64,000 nt of DNA from Geminicoccaceae bacterium (GTDB taxonomy: Bacteria; Pseudomonadota; Alphaproteobacteria; Geminicoccales; Geminicoccaceae), in assembly GCA_020638465.1 (NCBI GenBank), contig JACKIM010000002.1, forward strand, positions 372,001 through 436,000, written 5' to 3'. Position numbers and translations under genes: made by a program. The notes under the pieces were generated by a model. It saw only the letters and a program-made list of their open reading frames with translations. It had not been told where the DNA came from and did not search any database. Below, in pieces: positions 37,439 through 45,881 of this stretch (within the stretch, counting starts at the first letter, position 1; each line of letters begins with the position of its first letter).

Positions 37439-38673
37439 GCGAATTGCGGCTGGTGCTGGAAAGACGCCAGGATGGTGGCGTCGATGCGGCGATCGTCGAG
37501 GACGATCGATTGGTCGACCTCCAGCGGAGCCCGTCCGCGGATGAGGTTGGGGAGCGGCTATTTGCCGCACGCGTGAGCCGTCTCGACCGGCATCTCGCAG
37601 GCGCGTTCGTCGATATCGGATCGGCCTGGCCGGAAGCGTTCATCCTGGCCCGCGATGCCCGCTATCTGGGCAGTGGACGCGAGGGGCGCAAGCGGTCCGC
37701 GGAGGGGCAGAAAGGACGCGGCCCGTCTTCGGCAGCGTTGCAGGAGGGACAGCGGCTCATCGTCCAGGGACGGCGCGAGGCCGACGGCGACAAGGGACCG
37801 CGCGTGACGGCGGCCATTCAGGTCAGGGGGCGGTATCTCGTCTACCAGCCGCATGGGCGGGAACTCACCCTCAGTCCGCGGATCAGGGGACGTCAGCGTG
37901 ATGAGATGAGCGAACGCTGTGCCCGGTTCCACAGCGATGGCGGGTTGATCGTTCGCCGGCTGGCCGTGGATGCCAGCGACGATGAACTTGCCGGCGAAGT
38001 TCAGCAATTGTCATCCTTCTGGACGAAGGCGGAAGCGGGGGCACTGGCCAAGGGTGCATCCACCGGCGGGATTGCCGAGCCTTTCGACGAGTTCGAAATA
38101 TTGTTCTGGCACCTGCTCGATCACCGCTTTGCCGAGATCGGGATCGCCGATGACGGCCTGTTCACGCGCTGTCGCAAGATCGTCGAGTTGCTGCCGGAGG
38201 GGGAACAGCCGGAACTCGTCCGGCTCGCAGCCGATCGTCCGGCCTTCGCTCAGACCGGCGTGAATGCGGAGATAGAACAGGCGTTCGCCAGTGAATTGCC
38301 CCTTGCGGGAGGTGGGCGCCTGATCATCGAGCAGACGGCGGCCTGCGTTGCCATCGACGTCGATGGCGGCGGGCGGGCTGCTCTCGACGTGGACATCGAA
38401 GCGGCGGGAGAGATCGGCAGGCAGCTTCGCCTGCGCAATCTCGGCGGCACCATCATCGTCGACTTTGTCGACCTGCCCACGAAGCCCCAGCGTCAGCGGC
38501 TGGATGAAGCCCTGCGCCGGTCCGTGCGCGGTGATCCGTCGCCGGTGCAGATCTTCCCCATGTCTCCCCTGGGGATTGTCCAGCTCAGCCGTGCACGTCG
38601 CGGCGGAAGCCCGCTCGATCGGCGTACGGCCGTCTGTCCTGCCTGTTCCGGAAGCGGCAGGATTGCACGATGA
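37435..38673 (+). CDS. rng: Ribonuclease E/G family protein
   Basis: This 412-residue endoribonuclease is compact compared with RNase E and lacks the long C-terminal scaffold, so it is RNase G-like. The N-terminal S1 region includes HLAGAFVDIGSAWPEAFI. The catalytic DNase I-like part has the metal-binding aspartates in TAACVAIDVDGG and GTIIVDFVDLPTKPQRQRLD. CPACSGSGR near the C-terminus is the zinc-link cysteine pair. It starts at GTG 37435, overlapping the maf stop, and overlaps yacG by ATGA. Confidence 0.88.
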   Translation: MSELRLVLERRQDGGVDAAIVEDDRLVDLQRSPSADEVGERLFAARVSRLDRHLAGAFVDIGSAWPEAFILARDARYLGSGREGRKRSAEGQKGRGPSSAALQEGQRLIVQGRREADGDKGPRVTAAIQVRGRYLVYQPHGRELTLSPRIRGRQRDEMSERCARFHSDGGLIVRRLAVDASDDELAGEVQQLSSFWTKAEAGALAKGASTGGIAEPFDEFEILFWHLLDHRFAEIGIADDGLFTRCRKIVELLPEGEQPELVRLAADRPAFAQTGVNAEIEQAFASELPLAGGGRLIIEQTAACVAIDVDGGGRAALDVDIEAAGEIGRQLRLRNLGGTIIVDFVDLPTKPQRQRLDEALRRSVRGDPSPVQIFPMSPLGIVQLSRARRGGSPLDRRTAVCPACSGSGRIAR

Positions 38674-38870
38674 CGAAGCCGAAGCCAGCCGCCATCCAGG
38701 TGCGCAATGGCAAGGTGTTGCGCTGTCCGCTTTGCGGCAGGCCCCGCGACGAGGCCTTCCGCCCGTTCTGTTCGGCCCGGTGCCGCGATGTCGATCTCGC
38801 GAAATGGCTGGATGGCAGTTACGCCGTTGCGGCGGTCGAAAGTGGCGATGACAACGACGGGGAAGCCTGA
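38670..38870 (+). CDS. yacG: DNA gyrase inhibitor / zinc-binding protein YacG
   Basis: A 66-residue zinc-finger protein with Cys19, Cys22, Cys34 and Cys38 in the YacG spacing: RCPLCGRPRDEAFRPFCSAR is the core, then DLAKWLDGSYAV. E. coli YacG binds GyrB and inhibits gyrase. It is coupled to rng by an ATGA overlap and ends the infA operon. Confidence 0.92.
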   Translation: MTKPKPAAIQVRNGKVLRCPLCGRPRDEAFRPFCSARCRDVDLAKWLDGSYAVAAVESGDDNDGEA

Positions 38871-38884
38871 CCGTTGCCGGTCGA

Positions 38885-39376
38885 TCAGCCGTGGATGGCT
38901 CCGCCGGTGAGTCGCTCAAGATAGCGCCGGCCGTCCTGCGAGACCTTGTAACGGCCGCGGGCAAAGGTGAAGACCCGTTTGGCCATCAGCGACTGGCGCA
39001 CGCATTGCGAGGCATTGCCGATCTTGATGCCATGCTCCGCCAGCCGCTTGTTGGCTTCGGCAGTGGTAAAGGTGCCATCCGCACTCTTCTGTTCGAGGTA
39101 GAAACCTGCCGCGAGCATCTTGTCGACTTCGGTGGCACTGTTGGGCAGGTGGTGCAGGAAGGCGCCGAACGGTCCCAGGTCCAGGCGCGGTTGCTCCGGG
39201 GATTCGGCAACCGGCGATCCGACAGGATCGGCGACGGGGTCGCCCGCTGTGCCGTGGAGCAGACTGTCCATCATCTCTTCGAGCCGCGCGGCATAGCGTT
39301 CGACGAAAGTCCGCGACCCCTCGATCTCGATCTCCCGCCTCGACAGGTCGATGCGCAGCCTGACCCGCTCATCCAC
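38885..39376 (-). CDS. Hypothetical protein with winged-helix-like C-terminus
   Basis: A 163-residue protein of unknown function. It starts at GTG 39376 with AAGGAG nine bases before it. The N-terminus (RLRIDLSRREIEIEGSRTFV) looks like a beta-rich segment. Residues 45-65 are low-complexity. The C-terminal half, FTTAEANKRLAEHGIKIGNA then GRYKVSQDGRRYLERLTGG, has the pattern of a winged helix and resembles domains used for DNA or protein binding. It converges on the infA operon. Confidence 0.62.
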   Translation of the reverse strand: MDERVRLRIDLSRREIEIEGSRTFVERYAARLEEMMDSLLHGTAGDPVADPVGSPVAESPEQPRLDLGPFGAFLHHLPNSATEVDKMLAAGFYLEQKSADGTFTTAEANKRLAEHGIKIGNASQCVRQSLMAKRVFTFARGRYKVSQDGRRYLERLTGGAIHG

Positions 39377-39518
39377 TGGCGTGCTCCTTTCTCCAACACC
39401 GTTGCACCTAGATAACCGAAATGCCCGTCATGAGAAGTCCGAACAGCGTCGCTTGACGATGACCTGCCCGCGAGCGATGAACGGGGCAGGATTTCATCGA
39501 AACGGGGAGGGAAATGTC

Positions 39519-40286
39519 ATGTCCGTCTATGCGTCCTATCCGAGCCTCAAGGGGCGCTCGGTTCTCGTCACCGGCGGCGGTTCCGGCATCGGTGCATCGA
39601 TTGTCGAGTGCTTCTGCGAACAGGGCAGCAAGGTCGCCTTCATCGATTTCGACGCCGGCGCCTCGAAGGCAACGGTCGACGCCGTGGCGGCGAAATTCGA
39701 CAACAGGCCCTTGTTCCTCGAAGCGGATCTTCGCGACATCGAGGCCTTGCGTTCGAGCGTGAAGGAGGCTGCCGGCGCCCACGGTCCTATCACCGTCCTG
39801 ATCAACAACGCTGCCCGGGATGATCGTCACAAGTTCGACGAGGTTACCCCTGAATACTGGGACGAGCGTATCGCGCTCAACCTCAAGCATCAGTTCTTCG
39901 CCGCCCAGGCTGTCCATCCGATGATGAAGGCGGCCGGCGGCGGGGCGATCGTCAACATGGGGTCGACCAGTTGGATGGTCGGGCAGGGCGGCATGCACGG
40001 CTACACCGCCAGCAAGTCCGGTGTGGTTGGTCTCACCCGGGGAATGGCCCGCGATTTCGGCGAAGACAACATCCGCGTCAATTCGGTTGCGCCTGGCTGG
40101 ATCATGACCCAGCGGCAGAAGGATCTGTGGCTCAATCCCGAAAGCGAGGCAGAACTGATGCGGCGGCAGTGCCTGAAGCGGCACCTGACACCTGAAGATA
40201 TTGCCCGTGTGGTTCTGTTCTTCGCATCGGATGACAGCGGTTGCATGACCAACCAGACCTACGTCGCCGATGGCGGCTGGGTCTGA
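39519..40286 (+). CDS. Short-chain dehydrogenase/reductase
   Basis: A 255-residue classical SDR. The nucleotide motif is TGGGSGIG, NNAA is at about residue 91, the catalytic Ser lies in GSTSWMVGQGGMHG, and YTASK supplies the Tyr and Lys. APGWIMTQ and NQTYVADGGWV complete the family plan. FIDFDAG after strand 2 suggests NAD preference. GGGGAGGG precedes the ATG. The substrate is an unknown alcohol or sugar; SDRs of this kind often oxidise sugars such as fucose or gluconate. It stands alone between two minus-strand genes. Confidence 0.87.
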   Translation: MSVYASYPSLKGRSVLVTGGGSGIGASIVECFCEQGSKVAFIDFDAGASKATVDAVAAKFDNRPLFLEADLRDIEALRSSVKEAAGAHGPITVLINNAARDDRHKFDEVTPEYWDERIALNLKHQFFAAQAVHPMMKAAGGGAIVNMGSTSWMVGQGGMHGYTASKSGVVGLTRGMARDFGEDNIRVNSVAPGWIMTQRQKDLWLNPESEAELMRRQCLKRHLTPEDIARVVLFFASDDSGCMTNQTYVADGGWV

Positions 40287-40342
40287 TCGATGGCGTGAGA
40301 TGGCGAGGTGCGTCGTCCGGCTTCCGGGCGGCGTGCGATACG

Positions 40343-40370
40343 GGAGAAAGACCCGGCATGACCGGGCCTT
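40343..40370 (-). terminator. Probable terminator of mscL
   Basis: Read on the minus strand, GCCCGG-TCATG-CCGGGT forms a stem just after the mscL stop and is followed by CTTTCTCC, a partly T-rich tail. It is also placed 57 bases after the converging SDR gene. Confidence 0.5.
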
Positions 40371-40387
40371 CCTCCTGGCGCATGGCG

Positions 40388-40816
40388 TCAGTTGCGTGCG
40401 CGGATGGCGTCGCGGATTTCCTCAAGCAGGATTTCGTTGCGCGGCGGCGGAGCGATCTCGGTCGCCTTTTCTTCCTCCCGCTCCATCATCGACTTGAGCT
40501 TGTTGACGTTCTTGATGACAAGGAACAGCGCAAAGGCGACGATCACGAACTTGATGACCGCATTGATGAAATTGCCGTAGGCGATGACCGGCAGGCCCTC
40601 ATTCCTGGCGGCGGCCAGCGACGCGACGTCCTGCCCCGACAGATTTATGAAGTAGCTGGAAAAATCGATGCCGCCCATGAGGACACCAATCGGCGGCATG
40701 AGAATATCATCGACCAGCGATGTCACGATCGTGGTGAAGGCGGCCCCGATGATGATACCGACCGCCATGTCGAGCACATTGCCCTTGAGGGCGAATTCCT
40801 TGAATTCCTTGAGCAT
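40388..40816 (-). CDS. mscL: Large-conductance mechanosensitive channel
   Basis: A 142-residue pentameric channel that opens on membrane tension to release solutes. It has the N-terminal MLKEFKEFALKGNVLDMAVG, the first helix GIIIGAAFTTIVTSLVDDIL, and the second helix around INAVIKFVIVAFALFLVIKN. A charged C-terminal helix ends the protein. The ATG at 40816 gives the canonical N-terminus. It diverges from the Gfo/Idh/MocA gene. Confidence 0.95.
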   Translation of the reverse strand: MLKEFKEFALKGNVLDMAVGIIIGAAFTTIVTSLVDDILMPPIGVLMGGIDFSSYFINLSGQDVASLAAARNEGLPVIAYGNFINAVIKFVIVAFALFLVIKNVNKLKSMMEREEEKATEIAPPPRNEILLEEIRDAIRARN

Positions 40817-40976
40817 GTTGCATTCCGTTCCTGCGCATTTTCCAAGTATGTTGGCTAAAGCAGGCAAACAACATGTTGCCAATGTAAATATCGGCCGGGC
40901 GACACTCCATGGGGTGGAAATTTGTCGGTTGTGGTCTTGGATCGCAAGGTGACGGTGTGGCGGGGAGCGGAAAGAT

Positions 40977-41029
40977 TTGACAAGATTGGAACGTTCCAGT
41001 ATCCGTCACATATCGTTTGGAACGATCTA
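40977..41029 (+). promoter_or_regulatory. Promoter with paired LacI-type operators
   Basis: TTGACA at 40977-40982 and TATCCG at 41000-41005 are separated by 17 bases and form a plausible sigma-70 promoter, although the -10 is weak. The spacer holds a perfect palindrome TGGAACGTTCCA (40987-40998) with the central CG typical of LacI-family operators. A second, imperfect copy TGGAACGATCTA lies at 41018-41029. Its centre is 31 bases away, about three helical turns. A LacI-family regulator is encoded at the end of the downstream gene cluster. Repression by that protein is inference. Confidence 0.6.
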
Positions 41030-41073
41030 AAACGGACCTGTCCAAACCGGGTCCATGAAAACGGGGGAGGCGC

Positions 41074-42075
41074 ATGCGCTGGGGGTTGGTTGGAGCCAGC
41101 AGGATTGCCGCGAACCATGTCATCGACGCCATCCGTGCCCAGGATGGGCAGGAGATTGTCAGCGTTCTCAGTTCGGATGCGGGTCGCGGCAGGGAATATG
41201 CGCGCGAGCGCGGTATTCCACGGAGCACGACGGCATTGGATGAAATCCTGTCGGATCCGGAGATCGGGGCCGTCTATATCTCGACGACCAACGAGAAGCA
41301 TCATCCGCAGGCCATTGCGGCGATCGACGCGGGCAAGCATGTGTTGTGTGAGAAGCCGCTGGCGATGACGGTGGCCGAAGCGGTCGGGATGGTTCGTGCA
41401 GCGGCGGACAAGGGCGTCGTTCTCGCCACCAATCATCATCTGCGCAATGCCGGTTCGCACATGGCGATCCGGCAGCTGATCCGCGAGGGGCGTATTGGTG
41501 ATGTTCTCAGTGTGCGGATCTTCCACGCCGTGCACCTTCCTGCCGAACTGCAGGGCTGGCGGATCAGCGACGCCGCTGCGGGAGGCGGGGTGATCCCCGA
41601 TATCACCGTGCACGATGCCGATACGGTGCGTTTTTATCTCGACGAGGACCCGGTCGAGGTGGTGGCGCGGTCCGTGGCATCCGGAATGGGGCAGGGCGTG
41701 GAGGACAGTGCGATGTCGCTCTGGTCCATGCCCTCGGGAGCAATGGTGCAGGCGCACGAGAGTTTCACCCATCCCTTTGCGGGAACCGGTATCGAGGTGC
41801 ATGGAACGAAGGGGTCGATCTTCGGCCGCGAGGTGATGACGCAGAGGCCGGTGGGCGAGATCTGGCTCGTCGATGGCACAGGTCGTCATCCGATACCGTT
41901 CTCCGATCACGATCTTTATCATCGTTCGCTCGGTGAATTCACCAAAGCCGTCAGGGGGCACGGCAAACCTGCGGCCGATGGCGTGGACGGGGTCAAGTCT
42001 CTGGCGGTGGCGCTGGCCGTCAGGGCTGCCGCCGGCAGCGGCAGGGCCACGACCATCGACTATGGAGGAATCTGA
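41074..42075 (+). CDS. Gfo/Idh/MocA-family dehydrogenase
   Basis: A 333-residue NAD(P)-dependent sugar or inositol dehydrogenase type. The Rossmann start is WGLVGASRIAANHVI, the family motif EKPLAMTVAEA follows HVLC near residues 88-102, and GGGVIPDITVHDADTVRFYL contains the catalytic-type Asp/His pair. GGGGGAGG precedes the ATG. It is the first gene after the operator-bearing promoter and is followed at 3 bases by the CoA-transferase gene. It likely oxidises the imported carbohydrate or a derivative. Confidence 0.85.
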   Translation: MRWGLVGASRIAANHVIDAIRAQDGQEIVSVLSSDAGRGREYARERGIPRSTTALDEILSDPEIGAVYISTTNEKHHPQAIAAIDAGKHVLCEKPLAMTVAEAVGMVRAAADKGVVLATNHHLRNAGSHMAIRQLIREGRIGDVLSVRIFHAVHLPAELQGWRISDAAAGGGVIPDITVHDADTVRFYLDEDPVEVVARSVASGMGQGVEDSAMSLWSMPSGAMVQAHESFTHPFAGTGIEVHGTKGSIFGREVMTQRPVGEIWLVDGTGRHPIPFSDHDLYHRSLGEFTKAVRGHGKPAADGVDGVKSLAVALAVRAAAGSGRATTIDYGGI

Positions 42076-42078
42076 CAG

Positions 42079-43680
42079 GTGGTTTCCATTGCTGCGACTT
42101 CGAGAACCATGACCAAGGTCGTGACGGCCGCCGAAGCAGTAGCCCGCATCGCCGACCGCAGCACGGTCACCGTCTCCTCGTCATCGGGGCTCGGTTGCCC
42201 CGATCATGTGCTGGCGGCCATCGGCGAGCGCTTCGAGAAGGAGGGGCATCCACGGAACCTGACCACCCTGCATCCGATCGCTGCCGGTGACATGTACGGT
42301 ATCAAGGGTGTGGATCATATCGCCCGGGACGGACTGCTGGAGACGGTCATCGCCGGGTCCTATCCGAGCGGTCCGTCATTGCTGCCGATGCCGGAGATCT
42401 GGCGGATGCTGGTGGAGAACAGGGTCGCGGCGTATAATGTGCCATCCGGTATCCTTTTCGACATGCATCGTGAAACGGCGGCAAGGCGACCGGGGGTGCT
42501 GACGAAGGTCGGTCTGGACACTTTTGTCGATCCTCTCCGTCAGGGTTGCGCGATGAATGACCGTGCCGCAGCAAGGCCGATCGTGTCGCGGGTCGAATTC
42601 AACGGCGATATTTGGCTGCATTTTCCCAATATCGTTGCGGATGTGGCGATCATTCGCGCGACCACTGCCGATGAGAGCGGCAACCTCACCTACGAGCACG
42701 AGGGGGCCTATCTGGGAGGGCTCGAACAGGCGATCGCGGTGCGCAATCACGGTGGTCTGGTCATAGCCCAGGTCAAGCGTGTCACGGCAGCGGGGTCACT
42801 GCGTCCCCACGATGTCCGGGTGCCCAGCCATCTGGTCGATCTCGTGGTGGTCGATCCCGGTCAGAGACAGACCACGGAGACCGACTACGACCCTGCGATT
42901 TCAGGCCAGATCATGCGCCCATGGTCGAGCTTCAGGCTTGCTCCGCACGGTATCGAGAAGGTCGTGGCGCGTCGGGCGGCCATGGAACTGCGTCGTGGCC
43001 AGACGGCCAATCTCGGTTTCGGCGTCTCGGCCATGGTCCCGCGCATCCTGCTGGAAGCCGGGCATCCGCAGGCCGTCACCTGGGCGATCGAACAGGGTGC
43101 CACCGGTGGCATGCCGTTGACGGATTTTGCCTTCGGTTGCGCATCCAATGCCGACGCCTACATGCCGTCGCCGCAGCAGTTCATCTATTTCCAGGGCGCC
43201 GGATTCGACGTCTCGTTCCTGTCGTTTCTCGAAATCGACACCGAGGGCAATGTGAATGTGTCGAAACTTGGCAAGAAGCCCTATCTGACTGCCGGTTGCG
43301 GGGGGTTCGTGGACATTACTGCCCATGCGAGGAAGATTGTCTTTTCGGGACTGTTCGAGGCCGGTGCCGATCTCGATCTCGGCGAGAACGCGCTCACGGT
43401 CAGGAAGCCGGGCAGGTTCACCAAGATGGTCGACGAGGTCGAGCATGTGACCTTCTCCGGCAGGCGTGCACGCGAGCAGGGGCAGGAAATCCTCTATGTC
43501 ACCGAGCGTTGCGTGATCCGCCTCGAACGCGACGGGCTTGTTGCGACCGAGATCATGCCGGGCATCGATGCTGCCCGCGATATCGCCGAGGCGTCGAAGG
43601 GCAGGGTGAGGATTGCCGAAAATGCGGTGACCATGCCGGTGGCCCTGCTTTCGACCCGGGCGCTGGAGCTGGACCTTTGA
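42079..43680 (+). CDS. Acyl-CoA:carboxylate (3-oxoacid/propionate type) CoA-transferase
   Basis: This 533-residue protein has the two CoA-transferase family I domains fused in one chain, as in propionate CoA-transferase. The second domain holds the catalytic glutamate in IEQGATGGMP (Glu338), which forms the acyl-CoA thioester. The first domain carries VTVSSSSGLGCPDHVLAAIG and GAYLGGLEQAIAV. The GTG start at 42079 has GGAGGA ten bases upstream; ATG 42109 is an alternative. Position suggests it activates an organic acid produced by the dehydrogenases of this cluster. The acid is unknown. Confidence 0.85.
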   Translation: MVSIAATSRTMTKVVTAAEAVARIADRSTVTVSSSSGLGCPDHVLAAIGERFEKEGHPRNLTTLHPIAAGDMYGIKGVDHIARDGLLETVIAGSYPSGPSLLPMPEIWRMLVENRVAAYNVPSGILFDMHRETAARRPGVLTKVGLDTFVDPLRQGCAMNDRAAARPIVSRVEFNGDIWLHFPNIVADVAIIRATTADESGNLTYEHEGAYLGGLEQAIAVRNHGGLVIAQVKRVTAAGSLRPHDVRVPSHLVDLVVVDPGQRQTTETDYDPAISGQIMRPWSSFRLAPHGIEKVVARRAAMELRRGQTANLGFGVSAMVPRILLEAGHPQAVTWAIEQGATGGMPLTDFAFGCASNADAYMPSPQQFIYFQGAGFDVSFLSFLEIDTEGNVNVSKLGKKPYLTAGCGGFVDITAHARKIVFSGLFEAGADLDLGENALTVRKPGRFTKMVDEVEHVTFSGRRAREQGQEILYVTERCVIRLERDGLVATEIMPGIDAARDIAEASKGRVRIAENAVTMPVALLSTRALELDL

Positions 43681-44444
43681 GCGCGCTGCATCTGCTCAGG
43701 GATGGCCCGATTGCCGAATTGCGGCTGGACAATCCCGCCAGGTTGAATGCGTTCACCATGGCGATGCTGGACGCACTCGAAGCGCATTGCGCGGCCATCG
43801 AGCGCGATCCGTACATCCGTGCGGTGATCGTCACCGCCGAGGGTGACCGGGCATTCTGCGCCGGGGCAGACATCCGCGAATGGTCGAGCCTGAGCGGTGC
43901 CGAGTTCGCCCGGCACTGGATTCGTGATGGCCACCGCATCTTCGACCGTCTCGCCCGACTCTGCCGGCCGACCATCGCGGCGATACAGGGCCATGCGTTC
44001 GGAGGCGGTCTGGAATTCGCGGCCACCTGCGACATCCGCGTGATGGCGCCACTGGCGACGCTGGGCCTGCCGGAGACAGGCGTCGGCATCGTGCCGGGCT
44101 GGTCCGGCACCCAGCGGCTGACCCGGCTCCTGCCCGAACCCGTCGTCAAGGAAATGGCCCTCTTCGGCCGACGGATTCCGGCCGCGCGCGCCCATGCCCT
44201 GGGCTTTGTCGCGGAAGTCGCCGATGATGCGCGCGATGTGGCCCGGCAGATGGCCCACAGGCTTGCGGCAACCTCGCCGCGGGCCACGGAGGCGGCGAAA
44301 TACATGATCCATGCCGCTGTCGGCGAGGATCGCGCGGCCATGGTCGAAACGCTGGGCGGCGGACTTGTGGCATCCACGGCCGACATGGCCGAGGGGGTGG
44401 CCGCCTTCAAGGGCAAGCGCCAGCCGGTTTTCACTGGTGAATGA
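43677..44444 (+). CDS. Enoyl-CoA hydratase/isomerase family protein
   Basis: A 255-residue crotonase-fold protein. The oxyanion-hole segments are AFCAGADIREW and GHAFGGGLEFAATCDIRV, and LGLPETGVGIVPGWSGTQRL follows with the glutamate at the usual hydratase position. The N-terminal RLDNPARLNAFTMAML is typical. The start is TTG 43677, overlapping the CoA-transferase stop (TTGA), so the two are coupled. It would act on the CoA thioester made by the preceding enzyme. Confidence 0.85.
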   Translation: MSALHLLRDGPIAELRLDNPARLNAFTMAMLDALEAHCAAIERDPYIRAVIVTAEGDRAFCAGADIREWSSLSGAEFARHWIRDGHRIFDRLARLCRPTIAAIQGHAFGGGLEFAATCDIRVMAPLATLGLPETGVGIVPGWSGTQRLTRLLPEPVVKEMALFGRRIPAARAHALGFVAEVADDARDVARQMAHRLAATSPRATEAAKYMIHAAVGEDRAAMVETLGGGLVASTADMAEGVAAFKGKRQPVFTGE

Positions 44445-44568
44445 CCAGGGGCGATTGAGGCGTCAAGACGGTGACCATGCGTAACGGTCGCGCGCGGGTA
44501 TCGTGATTGGAGATGCGGCCGCAAGCCGGGGCCCGACAAGGGGTCCCGTTTGAGAAGGGAGCTGTTTC

Positions 44569-45816
44569 ATGCGAAATCTGTTGAAGACGATGACGGCGGT
44601 TGCCGCACTTGTGGCAGGTACGGGGGTGGCCCGGGCCAATGATGTCGAGGTCTTGCACTGGTGGACGTCCGGCGGAGAGGCCGCGGCACTGAACGTGCTC
44701 AAGGATGATCTCCAACAGCAGGGTATCGGCTGGGAGGACATGCCGGTTGCCGGCGGCGGCGGCACGCAGGCGATGACCGTATTGCGGGCTCGCGTCACCA
44801 GCGGCAACCCTCCGACCGCCGTGCAGATGCTGGGGTTCGACATCATCGACTGGGCGAAGGAGGGGGCGTTGGCCAATCTCAACCCGATCGCCGAGGCCAA
44901 TGGCTGGAATGATGTCGTCCCTGCCGCCTTGCAGAAATTCTCGACCTATGACGGAAAGTGGGTCGCGGCACCGGTCAATGTCCACTCGACCAACTGGGTC
45001 TGGTCCAACAAGGCGCTGATGGACGAGCTGGGCATCGAGCAGCCGCAGACCTGGGACGACTTCGTCGCCGCCCTGCAGAAGGTCAAGGATTCGGGACATG
45101 TGGCTTTGGCCCATGGTGGCCAGGCGTGGCAGGATGCGACTCTCTTCGATGCGGTGGCGATGTCCACCGGCGGACCCGAATTCTACCAGAAGGCCTTCAT
45201 CGACCTCGATACCGGCACGCTCGGTTCGGACACCATGAAGGAGGTCTTCGACCGCATGACGACCCTGCGCGGTTTCGTTGATGACAATTTCTCCGGCCGC
45301 GACTGGAATCTCGCCACCGCCATGGTGATCAATGGCGAGGCCGGCTTCCAGATGATGGGTGACTGGGCCAAGGGGGAATTCCTCAACGCGGGAAAGAAGC
45401 CCGGTGAGGACTTCCTGTGCTACCGCTTCCCCGGCACCCAGCAGCAGGTGACCTTCAATTCCGACCAGTTCGCCATGTTCAAGCAGGGCGATGAGGTATC
45501 GCCCGAGCAGGCTGCCCTTGCCACCGCCATCCTGTCTCCCGGCTTCCAGATCGCGTTCAACAAGGTCAAGGGCTCGGTGCCTGCCCGCACCGATCTGGAT
45601 GTGGGCGAACTCGATGCCTGCGGCCAGCAGGGCTACGGGGAATACAAGGCCGCGGCGGGCAGTGGCAACCTGTTCGGTTCGATGGCGCATGGCCATGCGA
45701 ACCCGGCCTCGGTCAAGAACGCGATGTACGATGTGATCACGGCGCAATTCAATGGCGAGTACGACAGCGAGACGGCTGTCCAGGAACTCGTCTCGGCGGT
45801 CGAGATCGCCCAATAG
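44569..45816 (+). CDS. Carbohydrate ABC transporter substrate-binding protein
   Basis: A 415-residue periplasmic family-1 binding protein with a signal peptide ending at about GVARANDVEV. The mature start VEVLHWWTSGGEAAALNVLK is characteristic of glucose/mannose and related sugar binders. APVNVHSTNWVWSNKALMDE and the C-terminal Ala/Gly-rich end fit the same group. GAAGGGAG precedes the ATG. A 124-base gap separates it from the CoA enzymes, so a separate promoter is possible. The homology suggests a monosaccharide or polyol ligand. Confidence 0.9.
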   Translation: MRNLLKTMTAVAALVAGTGVARANDVEVLHWWTSGGEAAALNVLKDDLQQQGIGWEDMPVAGGGGTQAMTVLRARVTSGNPPTAVQMLGFDIIDWAKEGALANLNPIAEANGWNDVVPAALQKFSTYDGKWVAAPVNVHSTNWVWSNKALMDELGIEQPQTWDDFVAALQKVKDSGHVALAHGGQAWQDATLFDAVAMSTGGPEFYQKAFIDLDTGTLGSDTMKEVFDRMTTLRGFVDDNFSGRDWNLATAMVINGEAGFQMMGDWAKGEFLNAGKKPGEDFLCYRFPGTQQQVTFNSDQFAMFKQGDEVSPEQAALATAILSPGFQIAFNKVKGSVPARTDLDVGELDACGQQGYGEYKAAAGSGNLFGSMAHGHANPASVKNAMYDVITAQFNGEYDSETAVQELVSAVEIAQ

Positions 45817-45881
45817 CGAAAATCGCGGATCCGGGGGGCGGCCGATTTCCCGCTTCCCGGAAGCCGGGGAGGTATCCGAAA

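Noticed and set aside
40855..41961. Minus-strand frame crossing the mscL upstream region and the Gfo gene
   Set aside because: It overlaps a recognised dehydrogenase and an operator-like promoter; composition is shadow-like.
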